A DNA stretch of 64,000 bases from Kocuria carniphila (GTDB taxonomy: Bacteria > Actinomycetota > Actinomycetes > Actinomycetales > Micrococcaceae), in NCBI RefSeq assembly GCF_004136555.1, contig NZ_NOIT01000011.1:1-64000 (forward strand). Direction: 5' to 3'. Below, one piece after another: positions 10,078-18,500 of the stretch. The first letter of the stretch is position 1. Each line of letters begins with the position of its first letter. The position numbers and the translations under genes were made by a program. The notes beneath the pieces are model-generated. The model was not told where the DNA came from. It did no database searches and saw nothing but the letters and a program-made list of their open reading frames with translations.

Positions 10078-11010
10078 ATGAGTGACCTCAAGCTGTTCTC
10101 AATAGCCGACAATGTAGCCACCGAGCTTGACTCACGGTCAATGGAGCTCGAGAAGAGGCTGCAGCAGCTGATCGAGGAGAACATGGAGACCATGTTCGGC
10201 GTTCGATTCCTGGTAAGCGAGCACTCCACAGGGAAGGTGCACCGGGGACGGATTGATTCCTTGGGGATTGATGAGAACAATTTTCCTGTCATCTTTGAGT
10301 ACAAGCGGGCTAGTAACGAGAACGTGATCAACCAAGGACTCTTCTACCTGGATTGGCTAGTTGATCACCAGGGCGATTTTGAAAAAATTGTCTCTCTGAA
10401 ATACGGGCGGGAAGCCTCAATGGAAGTGGACTGGAGCGCGCCAAGGCTCATCTGTATCGCCAGTGACTTCAATAGGTACGACGAGTACGCGGTCCGCCAG
10501 ATAGATCGCAACGTGGAGTTAGTTCGGTACAAGGAGTTTGATGGCAACCTTGTCAGTATCGAACTTATTACTACGAGTTCTGCAGACCAAGGGGTGCGGA
10601 AGTCCCCCCAGACATCAACTTCCTGGAGCAACAGTTCTGTGAGGGGCGAGAAGGATAGAAGTGCACTGAATCAGCTGAATAAGGCGACCGCGGACCTCGC
10701 GGACTTATATAAAAAGTTTGAAGACTTTGCGCTGAATTTGGGGGATGATGTTGTCAAGAATGCCAGACAGGATTACTTTGCTTTTAGGCGAATGAAAAAC
10801 TTTGCGTGCGTCGAAGTTCATTCCGTTTCAAACAATCTCCTAATCTATCTCAAGGTGAACCCGGATGACATTGATTTGGTTCCAGGATTCATGCGCGATG
10901 TTAGGAATATTGGCCATTTCGGGACTGGTGATTTGGAACTCCGGGTGACAACAACGTCTCCTTGGGACGTAGTCGAGTCACTGACTAAACAATCGTACGA
11001 GAACAGCTGA
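10078..11010 (+). CDS. PD-(D/E)XK nuclease-like protein with C-terminal DUF5655
   Basis: 310-residue protein. The N-terminal half has a PD-(D/E)XK-like core: RIDSLGIDENN (Asp near 60) then FPVIFEYKRAS (E-x-K near 74-76). The C-terminal 100 residues (LYKKFEDFALNLGDDVVKNARQ to the end) match the DUF5655 domain, often found on restriction-like or DNA-modification-associated proteins. Base composition is clearly more AT-rich than both neighbours, a sign of separate acquisition. It is 69 bp after the helicase gene and has no strong ribosome binding site. It could be a fourth defence gene or an independent orphan nuclease. The last codons, at 10985-11010, are followed by a broken AraC gene. Confidence 0.8.
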   Translation: MSDLKLFSIADNVATELDSRSMELEKRLQQLIEENMETMFGVRFLVSEHSTGKVHRGRIDSLGIDENNFPVIFEYKRASNENVINQGLFYLDWLVDHQGDFEKIVSLKYGREASMEVDWSAPRLICIASDFNRYDEYAVRQIDRNVELVRYKEFDGNLVSIELITTSSADQGVRKSPQTSTSWSNSSVRGEKDRSALNQLNKATADLADLYKKFEDFALNLGDDVVKNARQDYFAFRRMKNFACVEVHSVSNNLLIYLKVNPDDIDLVPGFMRDVRNIGHFGTGDLELRVTTTSPWDVVESLTKQSYENS

Positions 11011-11071
11011 CTAGCCAGACGTTTATCGCTAGGCGGGACCAACGACCTCGCGGGAAGGTGTACATAGTCGA

Positions 11072-11305
11072 TCAGGAGATCTGACTTCCATTCCCTATCC
11101 GCACCTGGGTCTGATACTCCCTCGGCGTCTGCCCCAGAAACCGCTGGAACTCCCGCGCGAAGTGCGCCTGGTCCGAGAACCCATGAGCCGCGGCAACGGG
11201 CGAAAGACTTACCGCCGGATCCACTCGAATGTGCTCCGCTGCCTCCTGCAGACGCCGACGGCGGATCAGCGCATGCGGCGTCAGTCCGATGTAATGTTCC
11301 GCCAC
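11072..11305 (-). pseudogene. AraC-family regulator remnant (C-terminal HTH only)
   Basis: 77-codon open frame (GTG start) encoding most of the double helix-turn-helix of AraC regulators: LTPHALIRRRRLQEAAEHI, then VAAAHGFSDQAHFAREFQRFLGQTPREYQ. Full AraC proteins are about 250-320 residues. The sensory N-terminal domain and the first part of the DNA-binding domain are missing; the DNA beyond 11305 instead leads into the lipoprotein gene. It lies between the defence genes and galTK, so it may be a former gal regulator or the scar of a rearrangement that delivered the defence island. Non-functionality is inferred from length. Confidence 0.75.
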
Positions 11306-11412
11306 TATTTGGGGCCAATGCCGGAGTTATCCACAGATTGGCCAGGGCCGATGATTCGCGTTCGCTCAACGGCTTAGATCGAGGCAGGCGCATGAGGCGC
11401 CCGACAGAATCT

Positions 11413-11727
11413 ATGGGGGTAATCGTGAATCGTGTACTTGAGAACTCGACAAAAACTTGCTCGGCCGGACGGGCTCGGGCCGCCGTTGCGGGGGCTGCGG
11501 CGTTGATCATGGGTGGACTGTTGGTGGGCTGCGGAGAGTCCTCGGCTGAAGAGAACTCGAGTCCCAGCCAGAGCGCCTCCTCGACCTCCAGCGAGTCGGC
11601 CAGCAGCACGCCCAGTCCGACGACGTCGCCCACTCGCGTTTCCAACCCCGACCACGACAACCTGGACCCTCGCGGCCCGTTGCCCGGATCGACCGCGTGG
11701 GAGCAGATGACGGAGAACGATCAGTGA
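11413..11727 (+). CDS. Small Ser/Thr-rich lipoprotein, function unknown
   Basis: About 104 residues. The N-terminus has arginines, a hydrophobic stretch (AAVAGAAALIMGGLL) and the lipobox LLVGC, then a long Ser/Thr/Pro/Glu-rich disordered spacer, and a short acidic C-terminus (NPDHDNLDPRGPLPGSTAWEQ). This predicts a small surface-anchored lipoprotein. Either ATG 11413 or GTG 11425 may be the start; the GTG has GGGGG five bases upstream. The frame is also open upstream to 11338 but without a signal-peptide rationale. No family was recognised. It is followed by galT 76 bp downstream in the same direction. Confidence 0.55.
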   Translation: MGVIVNRVLENSTKTCSAGRARAAVAGAAALIMGGLLVGCGESSAEENSSPSQSASSTSSESASSTPSPTTSPTRVSNPDHDNLDPRGPLPGSTAWEQMTENDQ

Positions 11728-11803
11728 TCCTGCGCGGGCCGGGGTCGCGCGGCGTGTGAGACAGTGAACCCGACTAGCACCGTCGAGCAGGCAGGGATGT
11801 GCA

Positions 11804-12964
11804 ATGGGAAGGGCCACAGACTCCACCTCTCAATCCATGAGTGACTCTACGGATGAAGGGCCCATCGAGCACCGGAGCCACCTCCTGGCCGACGGGCGCG
11901 AGGCCATATTCTTCAGCGACCGCGGCACCGCGCCCGTAGAGCACGTGATCGATACCCGTCCGCTGGGCGAGCGCTCCGGTCACGGTCAGGTGCGTTTTGA
12001 TCGGCTGACGGGGGAGTGGGTCGCGGTGGCCGCTCACCGGCAGAGCCGCACGTATCTACCGCCGGCCGATGAGTGTCCGCTGTGCCCGTCGGTGGGCGGC
12101 AAGGCGTCGGAGATTCCGGCGGAGGACTTTCACGTAGTCGCGTTCGAGAACCGCTTCCCGTCGCTCGGCCCGGAGCTGGGGGAACTGCCGTCACCGGAAG
12201 GTGCGATGGGACGGGAACTGTGGGGAGCGCCGTCGTCCGCGTATGGCCGCTGCGAAGTGGTGGTCTACACGCCCGAGCACGAGGGCTCTTTCGGGACCCT
12301 GCCTTTCGAACGCGCCCGCACGGTGGTCGAGGCCTGGGCCCAGCGCACCGAGGCGCTGTCCGCCATGACGGGTATCCGCCACGTGTTCCCGTTCGAGAAC
12401 CGCGGTGAACAGATCGGCGTGACCCTGCACCATCCGCACGGGCAGATCTACGCCTACCCGTATGCCGCACCAACCGCAGCCCGCCTGGCTGAGCGCTCGC
12501 GGGCGCACCTGGACACCACCGGCTGGCCGCTCATGGGCGAACTGCTGCGCGATGAAACCGAAGCTGGCGACCGCATGGTCCTGACCGGCGATCACTTCTC
12601 CGCCTACGTCCCCTACGCCGCTCGGTGGCCGTTGGAAGTGCACCTGGTCCCGCATCGACAGCTCCCCGATCTTGCGGCACTGACCGGCAACGAACGCGAT
12701 GAACTTGCCGTGCTTTACCGCGATCTCGTGCAGCGCGTGGACCGGCTCTACTCGACCCCCACGCCCTACATCGCCGCATGGCACCAGACGCCGATCACCA
12801 CTGCGGATCGCGAAGCCGGCTGGCTCCACCTCCAGCTGACCAGCCCCCGCCGAGCCGAGGACAAACTTAAATTCCTCGCCGGCTCCGAGGCCGCCATGGG
12901 CGCCTTCATCAACGACATCACCGCGGAACAGACCGCCGAACGCCTGAGGCAGGCTGCGTCATGA
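11804..12964 (+). CDS. galT: Galactose-1-phosphate uridylyltransferase
   Basis: Leloir-pathway enzyme exchanging UMP between UDP-glucose and galactose-1-phosphate. 386 residues, near the usual length with a short N-terminal extension. Visible motifs are the CPLC zinc-ligand pair near residue 92 and the active-site block HHPHGQIYAYP near 209, which carries the uridylylated His of HPH. Later sequence (LEVHLVPHRQLPDL, YIAAWHQTP) fits the second HIT-like half. The stop overlaps the galK start by 4 bp (ATGA), so the two are coupled. A downstream internal ATG (MSDSTDEG) could also serve as the start. Confidence 0.95.
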   Translation: MGRATDSTSQSMSDSTDEGPIEHRSHLLADGREAIFFSDRGTAPVEHVIDTRPLGERSGHGQVRFDRLTGEWVAVAAHRQSRTYLPPADECPLCPSVGGKASEIPAEDFHVVAFENRFPSLGPELGELPSPEGAMGRELWGAPSSAYGRCEVVVYTPEHEGSFGTLPFERARTVVEAWAQRTEALSAMTGIRHVFPFENRGEQIGVTLHHPHGQIYAYPYAAPTAARLAERSRAHLDTTGWPLMGELLRDETEAGDRMVLTGDHFSAYVPYAARWPLEVHLVPHRQLPDLAALTGNERDELAVLYRDLVQRVDRLYSTPTPYIAAWHQTPITTADREAGWLHLQLTSPRRAEDKLKFLAGSEAAMGAFINDITAEQTAERLRQAAS

Positions 12965-14319
12965 ACCACCAGCCCACCCAGCATGACGAGCGCACCCGCG
13001 CCGAACGTCTCACCCACCGTTTCACCGAGCTCTTCGGCCACGCCCCGCACGGCATTTGGCGGGCCCCGGGCCGGGTGAATCTGATTGGCGAGCACACGGA
13101 TTACAACGACGGGTTCGTGCTCCCATTCGCAATTGACCGTGCGGCCATGGTGGCGGTGCGGCTGAAACAGCCGTCCGACCCGAGGGCGGGAACCGCTGAC
13201 TTAGCCTCCACCTACTCCCCGGACGGTGGCGAGTTTTCCCGAGCCACCTTCACCGTTTCGGAACTCACCCCTGGATCGGTCGACGGCTGGGCCGCCTACC
13301 CCGCCGGCGTCGTGTACGTCCTGGCCGGTCTGGGCGGCGCGGAAGTCCCCGGTTTCGAACTGCTCCTCGACTCCACCGTGCCCGTGGGCGCGGGCCTGTC
13401 CTCATCCCACGCGGTCGAAGTCGCCACGATCGTCGCCCTCAACGACCTCCTCGGCCTGGGCCTGAGCCACTCCGACCTCGCCCACCTTACCCAGCGCGCG
13501 GAGAACGAGTTCGTCGGCGCGCCCACCGGCATCATGGACCAGTCCGCGTCCCTCATGGGCCGTGCCGGCGGCGCGCTGTTCCTCGACTGCCGCACCCTCG
13601 AATCCGAGATCGTACCCCTACCCCTCGCCGAGCACGGCCTTAGCGTGCTCGTGATCGACACCAAGGTCGCCCACTCCCACGCCGACGGCGGATACGCCGC
13701 CCGCCGCACCTCGTGCGAACGCGCCGCGGCCACCTTGGGTGTCACCTCCCTGCGGGACATCCCCATCGGCGACGACGCCGCTCCCGCCACCATCTCGGCC
13801 ACCGGTAGCGTTCCCGGCTCCGCGCCTAACACCGCCGCCGATGCCGCTCCTGCCACCGGTCCCGTCCCGGGCGCCCCACCCAACAAAGGGACCTCGAGAA
13901 CGGACCTATCCGCACCCGGCCCCCTCGACGTCCTCGACGATGAAACCGCCCGCCGAGTCCGGCATGTGCTGAGCGAAAACGGCCGAGTGCTGGAGACGGT
14001 GCGGCGGCTGCGCCAAGGCGATCTGAGCGGCGTCGGCGAACTGATGACCGCCTCGCATGTCTCGCTGCGTGACGATTATGAAGTCTCCTGCCTCGAACTC
14101 GACCTCGCCGTCGACGCAGCCCTGAACACCGGGGCCATCGGCGCCCGAATGACAGGCGGCGGTTTCGGCGGCTCCGCGATCGCCCTCGTTCACAAGAGCC
14201 AGCTGGACCAGGTCCGAGACGCCGTCCTCAGAACCTTCGCCGACCACGAACTACAGACTCCGGACACCTTCACCGTCCTCCCGGCGGACGGTGCGCAAAG
14301 AATCGTGATGGGTGAGTAG
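12961..14319 (+). CDS. galK: Galactokinase with a unique disordered insertion
   Basis: GHMP-family kinase phosphorylating galactose to galactose-1-phosphate. The signature GRVNLIGEHTDYNDGF is near residue 36, the ATP-binding PVGAGLSSSHAVE near 140, and GARMTGGGFGGSAIAL near the C-terminus. 452 residues is longer than the usual 380-400. The excess is an Ala/Pro/Thr-rich insertion at about 270-318 (13771-13915), low-complexity and probably a surface loop; it starts exactly with the recurrent 13-mer GACGACGCCGCTC. The ATG overlaps the galT stop. UDP-galactose epimerase is not in the window. Confidence 0.95.
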   Translation: MNHQPTQHDERTRAERLTHRFTELFGHAPHGIWRAPGRVNLIGEHTDYNDGFVLPFAIDRAAMVAVRLKQPSDPRAGTADLASTYSPDGGEFSRATFTVSELTPGSVDGWAAYPAGVVYVLAGLGGAEVPGFELLLDSTVPVGAGLSSSHAVEVATIVALNDLLGLGLSHSDLAHLTQRAENEFVGAPTGIMDQSASLMGRAGGALFLDCRTLESEIVPLPLAEHGLSVLVIDTKVAHSHADGGYAARRTSCERAAATLGVTSLRDIPIGDDAAPATISATGSVPGSAPNTAADAAPATGPVPGAPPNKGTSRTDLSAPGPLDVLDDETARRVRHVLSENGRVLETVRRLRQGDLSGVGELMTASHVSLRDDYEVSCLELDLAVDAALNTGAIGARMTGGGFGGSAIALVHKSQLDQVRDAVLRTFADHELQTPDTFTVLPADGAQRIVMGE

Positions 14320-14356
14320 CCGTTCAAGTCCGGATGCCGCCACGGCTGAAGTGAGT

Positions 14357-14421
14357 GACATTCTGGGCAGAGGTACGCAGCGAAACATGGGTTTCACGTG
14401 CGCATCTCTACCTCAAATGTC
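14357..14421. repeat. 65-bp imperfect palindrome, family A copy 1
   Basis: Begins GACATTCTGGGCAGAGG and ends CTCAAATGTC, exactly 65 bp. The outer GACAT/ATGTC ends and inner CGCA/TGCG pair to a long imperfect hairpin. It shares length, ends and the GGGCAGAGG block with the copies at 17511, 18402, 42281 and 47754. It sits in the gap between convergent galK and the GH2 gene. Confidence 0.8.
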
Positions 14422-14554
14422 GGAGCCCGCAGGCCAACGGCACAGCGACCGAAGACGCGCCGTGATCGCGAGAGCCCAGTCATCCCTAAGCCGCCCAGAG
14501 CCGCTTCGAGTGGCTTGAAAGTGACCCAGATATTCGGGGTGGTCTAAAGCTGCC

Positions 14555-16447
14555 TCAATCCTCCCGCAACTCGTACGCCGAGGTGCGCTGCTGAACTCGC
14601 CGCAACCGATCGACGTCGAACTTCCGACTGCGGTCGAAGCTGTAGATCCCGTTCTTCTCCTGGAACACATCGGTGAGCTGCGTGTAGCAATAGCCGAACA
14701 TGTTGGAGTCATCCAGCAGCACGTTGGTCAGCCCCTCGAAGCGTTCGTAGAACTCCTCTTTACTGCGCACGCGATCCCCGTAGCCCCAAGAATCGGACTG
14801 ATCCTGGCCCGCGGATTCCGCATCAGCGCGAGAGGCTTCCTCCTCGTTCCACCAAATACCCCCGTACTCCGAAATGAAGAACGGCTGCCCGGCATGCGGC
14901 ACCGAGTATTCCGGCCGCGCGTGGGGGAGGGCGATCTCACCCCCGTGATACCGGTTCACGTGCGGATCCCCGTGCGCCAGCCCGGCCTGCTCCGCGCGGA
15001 ACGCCTCGGGATCCTGCTCGTAGGAATGCGAGTCGTAGACATCGGTCTCGCGAACCCGGTGCGAATACCCGGACGCATCGATCACCGGCCGGGTCGGATC
15101 CGCCAGCTTGGTGGCCCAGAACATAGCCTGGGTGACGTCGTCGAGCACGGTGATCCGGTCGTGCAGCACCTGGTGCGTCTCATTCAGCGGGCACCAGCCC
15201 ACGATGGACGGGTGGTTCACGTCCCGCCGTACCGCCTCAATCCATTGCGCCACGAACGACGCATCCGGCTTCTGGTTGTGCCCCACCGGCCCCTGCCCGG
15301 ACACACCCCAGTCCCCGAATTCTCCCCACACCAGGTATCCACGCAGGTCAGCGTGGAAAAGAAACCGCTCCTCGAAGACCTTTTGATGCAGGCGCGCGCC
15401 GTTGAAGCCCGCCGCCATGGACAGCTCGATGTCCTCGATGAGCGCCTGATCGCTCGGTGCCGTCATGAGCGATTCCGGCCAGTACCCCTGATCGAGCACG
15501 AGCCGCTGGAACACCCGGCGCCCGTTCAGTCGGAACGAAGTGCCGTCGATACTCACCGATCGCAGCGCCGCGTAGCTGCGCACCCGGTCGAGTTCCGCGC
15601 CGTCGGCCTCAGCGAGCACCGCGACTTCCACGCCATATAGTTGCGGGTCGCCCACGTCCCACAGCCGCACGTCCTCTTCGGTAATGCGGACGACGGCGCT
15701 CGGTGCCAGATCGTAGCCCGTCCGCACCGATTCTTCGGCGACCAACCGACCATCCGGATCGGACACGCGAACCCGCAGCACGCCGTCGGCGAGGTTGCGG
15801 GACAGCGGTGCCAGAACCGTGAGGGTCCGGGCCGCGACGTTGGGGGTGACCTGTAGCCGCTCGATAGAGACCGGTGGGACCCCTTCGAGCCAGACCGTCT
15901 GCCAGATCCCGGTGGTGCGCGTGTAGTGGCAGTGGGTGTTGGCGAACCACGTGGCCTGCTTGCCGCGGGCCTGGACCTCGCGGTGCAGGTCGCGGGCGCG
16001 GACTGTGATCTCCACGTCCTCGCCCGGGCCAACCACGCTCGAGAGGTCCGCGCTGAACGGAGTGAAGCCGCCGCGGTGACGGGCGACCTCCACCCCGTTG
16101 GCCCACACCGTGGCGTCGTAGTCGACGGCGCCGAAGTGCAGCACCGGACGCAGTCCATCCCACTCGGCCGGGACCGTGATCACCCGGCGGTACCAGACGG
16201 CCTCCAGGAAATCGGTGTCCCCGATCCCTGACAGTTCCGACTCCGGGGCGAACGGGACGGTGATCGTTCCGGCCAGCGGCCGCGAGACCAGCCCGCGGTC
16301 GATCCCGGAGTCACTGCGGTCGATCTCGAAATCCCACTGGCCATTGAGATTCACCCAGTGCTCCCGCACGAACTGCGGGCGAGGATGCTCCGGACGGGGA
16401 ATCCCAGGCTCGGGTGAGGCGGGCGGGTCGAACGTGCTGATGGTCAT
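14555..16447 (-). CDS. Glycoside hydrolase family 2 (beta-galactosidase/glucuronidase type)
   Basis: About 630 residues with GH2 order: jelly-roll sugar-binding domain (NLNGQWDFEIDRSDSG onward), immunoglobulin-like domain, then TIM barrel from about 330. The acid/base motif PLNE is near residue 420, and the nucleophile region FISEYGGIWW is near 525. Cytoplasmic, as no signal peptide is visible. The ATG at 16447 has GGAGG upstream; an upstream in-frame start is unlikely. It lies convergent to galTK, so a role in releasing galactose from beta-galactosides is plausible, but glucuronide or mannoside substrates cannot be excluded by eye. It is shorter than LacZ (about 1020) and closer in size to BgaL/UidA-type GH2 enzymes. 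Confidence 0.88.
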   Translation of the reverse strand: MTISTFDPPASPEPGIPRPEHPRPQFVREHWVNLNGQWDFEIDRSDSGIDRGLVSRPLAGTITVPFAPESELSGIGDTDFLEAVWYRRVITVPAEWDGLRPVLHFGAVDYDATVWANGVEVARHRGGFTPFSADLSSVVGPGEDVEITVRARDLHREVQARGKQATWFANTHCHYTRTTGIWQTVWLEGVPPVSIERLQVTPNVAARTLTVLAPLSRNLADGVLRVRVSDPDGRLVAEESVRTGYDLAPSAVVRITEEDVRLWDVGDPQLYGVEVAVLAEADGAELDRVRSYAALRSVSIDGTSFRLNGRRVFQRLVLDQGYWPESLMTAPSDQALIEDIELSMAAGFNGARLHQKVFEERFLFHADLRGYLVWGEFGDWGVSGQGPVGHNQKPDASFVAQWIEAVRRDVNHPSIVGWCPLNETHQVLHDRITVLDDVTQAMFWATKLADPTRPVIDASGYSHRVRETDVYDSHSYEQDPEAFRAEQAGLAHGDPHVNRYHGGEIALPHARPEYSVPHAGQPFFISEYGGIWWNEEEASRADAESAGQDQSDSWGYGDRVRSKEEFYERFEGLTNVLLDDSNMFGYCYTQLTDVFQEKNGIYSFDRSRKFDVDRLRRVQQRTSAYELRED

Positions 16448-16576
16448 GCGGGTCCTCCAAAACGCGTGGAATCCCAATTCTGAACGACACTCCGGCACAG
16501 ATCCTGAATGCTGATTCCTCGGTGAGCACTGTATCCATCGGTCTTCAGGGGCTCCCTCAACCCCCTAACCGAGGCC

Positions 16577-16589
16577 TAGAGTCGAATTC
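16577..16589 (+). promoter_or_regulatory. Putative leaderless -10 element before the aldo/keto reductase
   Basis: TAGAGT (16577-16582) ends 7 nt before the ATG at 16590, and there is no Shine-Dalgarno sequence. This spacing puts the transcription start at or next to the start codon. The same arrangement recurs before several other genes in the window. Confidence 0.45.
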
Positions 16590-17480
16590 ATGAGCACTAC
16601 ACAGAACACGGACATCACACTCAACAATGGCGTTGTCATGCCTGCGATTGGCTTCGGCGTTTTTCAGACCCCACCGGAGGAGACCAAGACTGCTGTCGCT
16701 GAGGCCTTGAGAGTCGGTTACCGGCACATCGACACCGCCGCGGCATACAGCAACGAGCGCGGCGTGGGCGAAGCAATTGCCGAATCGGGCATCCCGCGGG
16801 ACGACATCTTCATCGAAACCAAGATTTGGATCAGCGATTTTGGGTACGACGAGACCCTGCACGCCTTCGAAAAGGCCACCGGCAAGCTTGGGATCGACAC
16901 GATCGACCTGCTGATTCTGCACCAGCCGCTCACCACCGAGTTCGACCGCACGATCCAGGCGTACAAGGCTCTCGAGAAGCTCTACGCGGACGGCAAGGTG
17001 CGCGCGATCGGCGTTAGCAACTTCATGGTCGAGGACCTGACCGAACTCTTCACCCAGACCGATGTCGTCCCCACGGTCAACCAGATCGAACTGCATCCGT
17101 ACTTCCAGCAGGAAGAGGTTGTCGCGGTGGGGCGCGAGCACGGAGTTCTGCCGCAGGCTTGGTCACCGATAGGCGGCGTCGTGAATTACGAGGGTGGCGA
17201 GGGCAGCCCGCTGCAGGACCCCACGATCGGCGAGATTGCCACCGCCCACGGCAAGTCACCCGCCCAAGTCATGCTGCGCTGGCACTTCCAGAAGGGTGTG
17301 CAGGTCATCCCCAAGTCGGTGCACGAGGAGCGCATTGCGGAGAACTTCGACATCTTCGACTTCGAACTGACCGATAGTGAGATCGCGGCCATCGACGCCT
17401 TGGAGAAGGGCGTGCGCGGCGGCCCCGAACCCGCCTCCATGACGCTGGAGAAGTGGGGCAAGGCAATTCCCGAGGCGTAA
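16590..17480 (+). CDS. Aldo/keto reductase
   Basis: 296-residue NADPH-dependent aldo/keto reductase of the 2,5-diketo-gluconate reductase-like group. The catalytic tetrad is visible: Asp and Tyr in HIDTAAAYSNERGVGEAI, Lys in FIETKIW, and His in LLILHQP. The C-terminal cofactor-binding block reads VIPKSVHEERIAENFDIFDF. Substrate is unknown; typical ones are aldehydes, ketones or methylglyoxal. It is transcribed alone and faces the reductase genes at 17609-19250 across a family A palindrome. Confidence 0.92.
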   Translation: MSTTQNTDITLNNGVVMPAIGFGVFQTPPEETKTAVAEALRVGYRHIDTAAAYSNERGVGEAIAESGIPRDDIFIETKIWISDFGYDETLHAFEKATGKLGIDTIDLLILHQPLTTEFDRTIQAYKALEKLYADGKVRAIGVSNFMVEDLTELFTQTDVVPTVNQIELHPYFQQEEVVAVGREHGVLPQAWSPIGGVVNYEGGEGSPLQDPTIGEIATAHGKSPAQVMLRWHFQKGVQVIPKSVHEERIAENFDIFDFELTDSEIAAIDALEKGVRGGPEPASMTLEKWGKAIPEA

Positions 17481-17510
17481 TCACTCGGAAAGCGGCACTC
17501 GTGGCGCGCC

Positions 17511-17575
17511 GACATCCTAGGCAGAGGACCGCAGCGAAAACCGGGTTCCGGGTGCGATCTAGTGCCACAGATGTC
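17511..17575. repeat. 65-bp imperfect palindrome, family A copy 2
   Basis: Begins GACATCCTAGGCAGAGGACC and ends GCCACAGATGTC, 65 bp. The two 23-nt arms match at 16 of 23 positions when folded. It is flanked on both sides by GGCGCGCC (17503-17510 and 17576-17583), which lengthens the symmetry. It sits between convergent genes. Confidence 0.85.
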
Positions 17576-17608
17576 GGCGCGCCACCGTTTTCAGATTCAG
17601 GGAGCTGG

Positions 17609-18358
17609 TCAGCTGTAAATGATGCGGCTCAGCTGGGTTCCGTAGTCGGCATCCACGGTCAGCGTCTCGTCCTCCATGTGATCGAACAGCACGGCCACGA
17701 ACATGTCGCGGCGGTGAGCAAGTTTCTCCTTGCGCGCCGCCTTTAGCGCCGCGGGGATCTGGTCCGCCGTGAGTTTCGTGCAGTACACCGGGGAGCCGGG
17801 CTGCTGACGCCAGGATTCGGCCAGGGATCCGGCATCCACGGGATCCAGGCCGGAGTCGTTGACGAGGGTCATCGCGATCTCCTTCGCGTGGGCGTCGTCG
17901 CCCGCCACCGGGATGGCGACGCGTTCGGGGTCTCCCGCTTCGCGCGCATCATCCGCGAGCACGCCCCAGCCGACGGCGTTCCAAGCCTTCACGATGGTGC
18001 GTCCACCCAGCTGCTCCACCACCCACTCGCTTTCCACCTGGCCATTCTCGATCGCCTCAATAGAGTCGTCCCGGTTGGGATAGTAGTTGGAGGTGTCGAT
18101 CACTGCGGTCTGTTCCGGCAGCGACTGAACCAGCGGCGCGATCTTTGACATGGCGTTCAGGGGAATGGACAGGATCAGTGCGTCGACATCGCTCGCGGCC
18201 TCTTCCGCGGTCACCGCCTGTGCACCGGTGGCCAAGAGGTCGCTATCAATGGTTTCGGGTCCGCGAGAGTTAGCGATTTTGACCTCATGGCCCTTGGTGG
18301 GCAGGCGCTTGGCCAAGCTGGAGCCGATGTGGCCGGTTCCGATGAGTCCGATCTTCAT
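17609..18358 (-). CDS. NADP-binding F420-reductase-like oxidoreductase, tandem copy 1
   Basis: About 249 residues with an N-terminal Rossmann fold (MKIGLIGTGHIGSSLAKRL) and the conserved NSRGPETI loop typical of NADPH-dependent F420 reductase (NPD) relatives and short ketopantoate-reductase-like proteins. It also has DALILSIP and VIDTSNYYPNRD. The exact electron acceptor is not readable from sequence. The ATG at 18358 has CTAGGAGA upstream. It is strongly similar to the next gene upstream (18501-19250), so a local duplication; a family A palindrome separates the two copies and another follows this one. Confidence 0.85.
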   Translation of the reverse strand: MKIGLIGTGHIGSSLAKRLPTKGHEVKIANSRGPETIDSDLLATGAQAVTAEEAASDVDALILSIPLNAMSKIAPLVQSLPEQTAVIDTSNYYPNRDDSIEAIENGQVESEWVVEQLGGRTIVKAWNAVGWGVLADDAREAGDPERVAIPVAGDDAHAKEIAMTLVNDSGLDPVDAGSLAESWRQQPGSPVYCTKLTADQIPAALKAARKEKLAHRRDMFVAVLFDHMEDETLTVDADYGTQLSRIIYS

Positions 18359-18401
18359 GAGTGATGTTCTCCTAGCGTTGGTGTCTGTGCGTCGGTCTGC
18401 C

Positions 18402-18466
18402 GACATCCTGGGCAGAGGTTCGCAGTGAAAACCGGGTTTCGGGTGCGAACTCGAGCCACAAATGTC
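18402..18466. repeat. 65-bp imperfect palindrome, family A copy 3
   Basis: Begins GACATCCTGGGCAGAGG and ends CCACAAATGTC, 65 bp. The inner arms GGTTCGCA and TGCGAACTC pair. It lies in the gap between the two tandem reductase genes and is the copy most similar to copy 2. Confidence 0.88.
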
Positions 18467-18500
18467 AGCGCGGCCTTCGTCGTCGAGATCTGACTACAGA

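Noticed and set aside
14357-18466. GTTCGCA in family A palindromes as ClgR/PopR binding sites
   Set aside because: Only some copies contain it, it is part of the palindrome arm, and copies are not near clp promoters except one.
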